A stretch of 64,000 nucleotides of DNA. Source: Euonymus europaeus (lineage: Eukaryota > Streptophyta > Magnoliopsida > Celastrales > Celastraceae). The DNA lies in NCBI GenBank assembly GCA_963580455.1, contig OY756962.1:11240001-11304000 (forward strand), read 5' to 3'. The notes under the pieces are model-generated. The model made no database searches, had not been told where the DNA came from, and saw only the letters and a program-made list of their open reading frames with translations. A program made the translations under genes and the position numbers. Position 1 is the first letter of the stretch. Each line of letters opens with the position of its first letter. Of this stretch, positions 59,881 through 64,000 are shown one piece after another.

Positions 59881-62800
59881 AACCCGTTAAAAGCTACTCC
59901 ATAGACAGAGTTGAGCAAGTTCGGACCATAAAAGTTGTTCGATGTACACTTTTTACGATTCTTCTATGTCAAATTTTACGAGTATAAGCGTCCTAGATTA
60001 TTTCGATGACAAAACACAAACTTTCTATGACTAATGGACAAAACAGCTAAAAGCTCCTCCTTAGAGAGAGTTGAGCAACTTCGGACCATCAAAGTTTCTC
60101 AAAATACACTTTTTATTATTCTTCTATGTCAAAGTTTATGAGTATAAGCTTCCTAGATTATTTCGATGCTAAAACACCATCTTTCTATGACAAATGGTCA
60201 AAACCATTAAAAGCACCTCCATAGAGTGAGTTGAGCAACTTCGAACCATTAAAGTTGCTCGATGTACACTTTTTATTGTTCTTCTATGTCAAATATTACG
60301 AGTATAAGCTTCCTAGATTATTTCGATGTTAAAACACCATCTTTCTATGGCAAATGGACAAAACCGTTAAAAGCACCTCCAAAGAGAGAGTGGAGCAACT
60401 ACGAACCATCAAAGTTGCTCGATGTACACTTTTTATTGTTCTTCTATGTCAAATATTATGAGTATAAGCTTCCTAGATTATTTCGATGCCAAAAGACCAA
60501 CTTTCTATGACAAATGGACAAACCTGTTAAAAGCTACTCCATAGACAGAGTGGAGCAAGTTTGGACTATAAAAGTTGTTCGACGTACACTTTTTACGATT
60601 CTTCTATGTCAAATTTTACGAGTATAAGCATCCTAGATTATTTCGATTACAAAACACCAATTTTCTATGATAAATGGACAAAACAGTTAAAAGCTCCTCC
60701 TTAGAGAGATTTGAGCAACTTCGGACCATCAAAGTTCCTCGGTGCACACTTTTATTGTTCTTCTACGTCATATTTTATGAGTAGAAGCTTCCAAGATTAT
60801 TTCGATTCCAAAAACACCAACTTTCTATGTCAAATGGACAAAATCGTTAAAAGCTCCTCCATAGAGAGAGTTGAGCAACTTCGGACCAACAAAGTTGCTC
60901 GGGATACACTTTTTAATGTTTTTCTATGTCAAATTTTACGAGTATAAGCTTCCAAGATTATTTCGATGACAAAACACCATGTTTCTATGAGAAATGGACA
61001 AAACAGCTAAAAGCTCCTCCATAGAGAGAGTTGAGCAACTTCGGACCATCAAAGTTGCACGATGTACACTTTTTATTGTTCTTCTATGTCAAATATTATG
61101 AGTAGAAGCTTCCTAGATTATTTCGATGCCAAAAGACCAACTTTCTATGACAAATGGACAAACCCGTTAAAAGCTACTCCATAGACAGAGATGAGCAAGT
61201 TCAGACCATAAAAGTTGTTCGACGTACACTTTTTATGTTTCTTCTATGTCAAATTTTACGAGTATAAGCATCCTAGATTATTTCGATGACAAAACACCCA
61301 CTTTCTATGATAAATGGACAAAACAGCTAAAAGCTCCTCCTTAGAGAGAGTTGAGCAACTTCGGACCATCAAAGTTCTTCGGTGTACACTTTAATTGTTC
61401 TTCTACGTCATATTTTATGAGTAGAAGCTTCCAAGATTATTTCGATTCCAAAAACACCAACTTTCTATGACAAATGAACAAAACCGTTAAAAGCTACTCC
61501 ATAGAGAGAATTGAGCAACTTCGGACCAACAAAGTTGCTCGGGATACACTTTTTATTGTTCTTCTATGTCAAAGTTTATGAGTATAAGCTTCCTAGATTA
61601 TTTCGATGGTAAAACACCATCTTTCTATGACAAATGGACAAAACCGTTAAAAGAACCTCCATAGAGAGAGTTGAGCAACTTCGAACCATCAAAGTTACTC
61701 GATGTACACTTTTTATTGTTCTTCTATGTCAAATATTATGAGTATAAGCTTCCTAGATTATGTCGATGCCAAATGACCAACTTTCTATGAAAAATGGACA
61801 AACCCGTTAAATGCTACTCCATACACAGAGTTGAGCGTGTTCGGACCATAAAAGTTTCTCGGTGTACACTTTTTATTGTTCTTCTATGTCAAATTTTATG
61901 AGTATAAGCTTCCTAGATTATTTCGATGCCAAAACACCAACTTTCTTCGACAAATAGACAAACCCGTTAAAAGCTACTCCGTAGACAGAGTTGGGCAAGT
62001 TCGGACCATAAAAGTTGTTCGACGTACACTTTTTACGATTCTTCTATGTCAAATTTTATGAGTATGAGCTTCCTTGATTATTTCGATGACAAAACATCAA
62101 CTTTCTATGACTAATGGACAAAACAGCTAAAAGCTCCTCCATAGAGAGAGTTGAGCAAGTTCGGACCATCAAAGTTCCTCGGTGTACACTTTTATTGTTC
62201 TTCTACGTCAAATTTTATGAGTAGAAGCTTCAAAGATTATTTCGATTCCAAAAACACCAACTTTCTATGTCAAATGGACAAAATCGTTAAAAGCTCCTCC
62301 ATAGAGAGAGTTGAGCAACTTCGGACCAACAAAGTTGCTCGGCATACACTTTTTATTGTTCTTCTATGTCAAATTTTTTGAGTATATGCTTCCTAGATTA
62401 TTTCGATACTAAAACACCATCTTTTTATGACAAATGGACAAAACCGTTAAAAGCTCCTCCATAGAGAGAGTTGAGCAACTTCGGACCATAAAAGTTGCTC
62501 GGTGTACACTTTTTATTTTTCTTCTATGTCAAATATTATGAGTATAAGCTTCCTAGATTATTTCGATGCCAAAAAAACAACTTTCTATGACAAATAGACA
62601 AACCTGTTAAAAGCTACCCTATAGACAGAGTGGAGCAAGTTTGGACTATAAAAGTTGTTCGACGTACACTTTTTACGATTCTTCTATGTCAAATTTTACG
62701 AGTATAAGCATCCTAGATTATTTCGATGACAAAACACCAATTTTCTATGATAAATGGACAAAACAGTTAAAAGCTGCTCCTTAGAGAGAGTTGAGCAACT

Positions 62801-64000
62801 TCGGACCATCAAAGTTCCTCGGTGCACACTTTTATTGTTCTTCTACGTCATATTTTATGAGTAGAAGCTTCCGAGATTATTTCTATTCCAAAAACACCAA
62901 CTTTCTATGACAAATGAACAAAACCGTTAAAAGCACCTCCATAGAGAGAGTTGAGCAACTTCGGACCAACAAAGTTGCTCGGGATACACTTTTTATTATT
63001 CTTCTATGTCAAAGTTTATGAGTATAAGCTTCCAAGATTATTTCGATGCCAAAACACCATCTTTCTATGACAAATGAACAAAACCGTTAAAAGCACCTCC
63101 ATAGAGAGAGTTGAGCAACTTCGAACCATCAAAGTTGCTCGATGTACACTTTTTATTGTTCTTCTATGTCAAATATTATGAGTATAAGCTTCCTAGATTA
63201 TTTCGATGCCAAATGACCAACTTTCTATGACAAATTGACAAATCAGTTAAAAGCTACTCCATAGACAGAGTTGAGCAAGTTCGGACCATAAAAGTTGTTC
63301 GATGTACACTTTTTACGATTCTTCTATGTCAAATTTTACGAGTATAAGCTCCCTAGATTATTTCGATAACAAAACACCAACTTTTATGACTAATGGACAA
63401 AACAGCTAAAAGGTCCTCCTTAGAGAGAGTTGAGCAACTTCGGACCATCAAAGTTCCTCGGTGTACACTTTTATTGTTCTTCTACGTCAAATTTTATGAG
63501 TAGAAGCTTCAAAGATTATTTCGATTCCAAAAACACCAACTTTCTGTGTCAAATGGACAAAATCGTTAAAAGCTCCTCCATAGAGAGAGTTGAGCAACTT
63601 CGGACCAACAAAGTTGCTCGGGATACACTTTTAATTGTTCTTCAATGTCAAATTTTACAAGTATAAGCATCCTAGATTATTTCGATGACAAAACACCAAC
63701 TTTCTATAATAAATGGACAAAACAGCTAAAAGCTCCTCCTTAGAGAGAGTTGAGAAACTTCGGACCATCAAAGTTCCTCGGTGTACACTTTTATTGTTCT
63801 TCTACGTCAAATATTATGAGTATAAGCTTCCTAGATTATTTCGATGCCAAAAGACCAACTTTCTATGACAAATGGACAAACCTGTTAAAAGCTACTCCAT
63901 AGACAGAGTTGAGCAAGTTCGGACCATAAAAGTTGTTCGACGTACACTTTTTACGATTCTTCTATGTCAAATTTTACGAGTATAAGCATCCTAGATTATT
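59881..64000. repeat. Distal mixed monomers, array continues past the edge
   Basis: Classes a, b, c and d without a clean HOR. A linked set, GAGTGGAGCAAG plus TTTGGACTAT followed about 190 bp later by CGGTGCACAC, recurs near 58,309, 60,549 and 62,629, at intervals of 2,240 and 2,080 bp (14 and 13 monomers). The last bases are still inside a monomer, so the array continues downstream. Confidence 0.75.

Larger units (their letters stand above)
1..64000. repeat. 160-bp tandem satellite array filling the window
   Basis: About 400 head-to-tail copies of a 160-bp monomer run from the first to the last base, all in one orientation. Starting the unit at GTTGAGCAAC, recurring landmarks are TTCGGACCATCAAAG (positions 11-25), GTGTACAC (33-40), a T5 tract (41-45), TTCTTCTATGTC (50-61), AAATTTTA (62-69), GAGTATAAGCTTCC (71-84, HindIII), GATTATTTCGATG (87-99), CCAACTTTCTATG (108-120), ACAAATGGACAAAAC (121-135), CGTTAAAAGC (136-145) and CATAGAGAGA (151-160). 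One consensus-like monomer has 59 G+C in 160. Neighbouring monomers differ by substitutions and rare 1-bp indels, while the same monomer class recurs at regular distances, which is higher-order repeat structure. No stretch lacks the repeat. A centromeric or pericentromeric satellite is inferred from unit length, array size and HORs. Species and CENH3/CENP-A association cannot be judged here. Confidence 0.98.

Noticed and set aside
503..63666. Scores of open frames of 61-131 codons along the + strand, with translations such as MSNFGPSKFLGV
   Set aside because: They are the same frames of the satellite repeated. Most start at TTG, not ATG, they overlap each other in different frames, the 160-bp period is one base over a multiple of three, and single-base indels change their ends freely. 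No codon-level constraint is visible.
1..64000. CRISPR array
   Set aside because: There is no alternation of short constant repeats and unique spacers. The full 160 bp is repeated with graded divergence.
41..64000. TATA-like motifs, T5 tracts and dyads as promoters or terminators
   Set aside because: They recur in nearly every monomer with no associated gene, so they cannot be told apart from satellite sequence.
1..64000. Assignment to a named plant satellite (Arabidopsis 180-bp, Brassica CentBr or soybean CentGm types)
   Set aside because: From memory only short fragments such as GAGTATAAG look alike, and lengths differ (about 178, 176 and 92 bp). A database search is needed, so I give no species.
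1..64000. Novel protein-coding or defence system
   Set aside because: No non-repeat sequence exists in the window to encode one.

Overview
The whole 64,000-base window is one uninterrupted array of a tandem satellite with a 160-bp monomer, about 400 copies, all in the same orientation. I found no gene, RNA gene, transposon, microsatellite tract, telomere motif or unique sequence, and the array runs off both ends of the window. One consensus-like monomer that I counted by hand is 59/160 G+C (about 37%). Most monomers carry one HindIII site (AAGCTT), in the middle of the unit if it is started at GTTGAGCAAC. A nucleosome-sized, AT-rich monomer with layered higher-order repeats (HORs) and no transposon insertions is typical of a centromeric or pericentromeric satellite of a eukaryote. 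A flowering plant is my best guess, but nothing here identifies the species, and centromere function cannot be read from sequence alone.

Layout, with boundaries good to tens of bases: (1) 1-14.2 kb: mixed monomer classes a-f in decayed HORs of about 17-19 monomers (2.7-3.04 kb), with 3,359-bp and 3,040-bp offset duplications. (2) 14.5-23.4 kb: a tandem duplication with a 4,461-bp unit (28 monomers minus 19 bp), about 99% identical. (3) 23.4-24.3 kb: a short stretch that resembles 11.0-12.1 kb. (4) 24.3-42.2 kb: a more homogeneous zone dominated by class c and a partner class that has lost the HindIII site. It is built from 320-bp dimers and holds 5-mer (800 bp), 6-mer (959 bp) and 8-mer (1,280 bp) HORs. 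(5) 42.2-45.6 kb: a 1,030-bp duplication whose unit contains a 70-bp truncated monomer. (6) 46.3-54.6 kb: a 10-mer HOR (1,601 bp), with an internal 6-mer (960 bp) expanded inside its first copy. (7) 54.6-64.0 kb: heterogeneous monomers with a 10-mer (1,600 bp) duplication at 57.0-59.9 kb.

The window works as a record of array evolution. Almost every offset between duplicated segments equals n x 160 plus or minus a few bases, and where I checked, small visible indels account exactly for the remainder (4,461, 3,837, 4,636, 5,275, 3,521 and 1,560 bp). Within the monomer the main features are a perfect 9-bp dyad (arms GAGCAACTT and AAGTTGCTC, 10-bp spacer) that is intact in some classes and broken in others, a 10-bp palindrome CTCTATAGAG in a subset, and a pair of opposite 1-bp indels in class c that keeps the unit at 160 bp.

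The many open frames of about 76-131 codons are repeats of the same frames in the monomer. They mostly begin at TTG, the 160-bp period is not a multiple of three, and I annotate none as genes.
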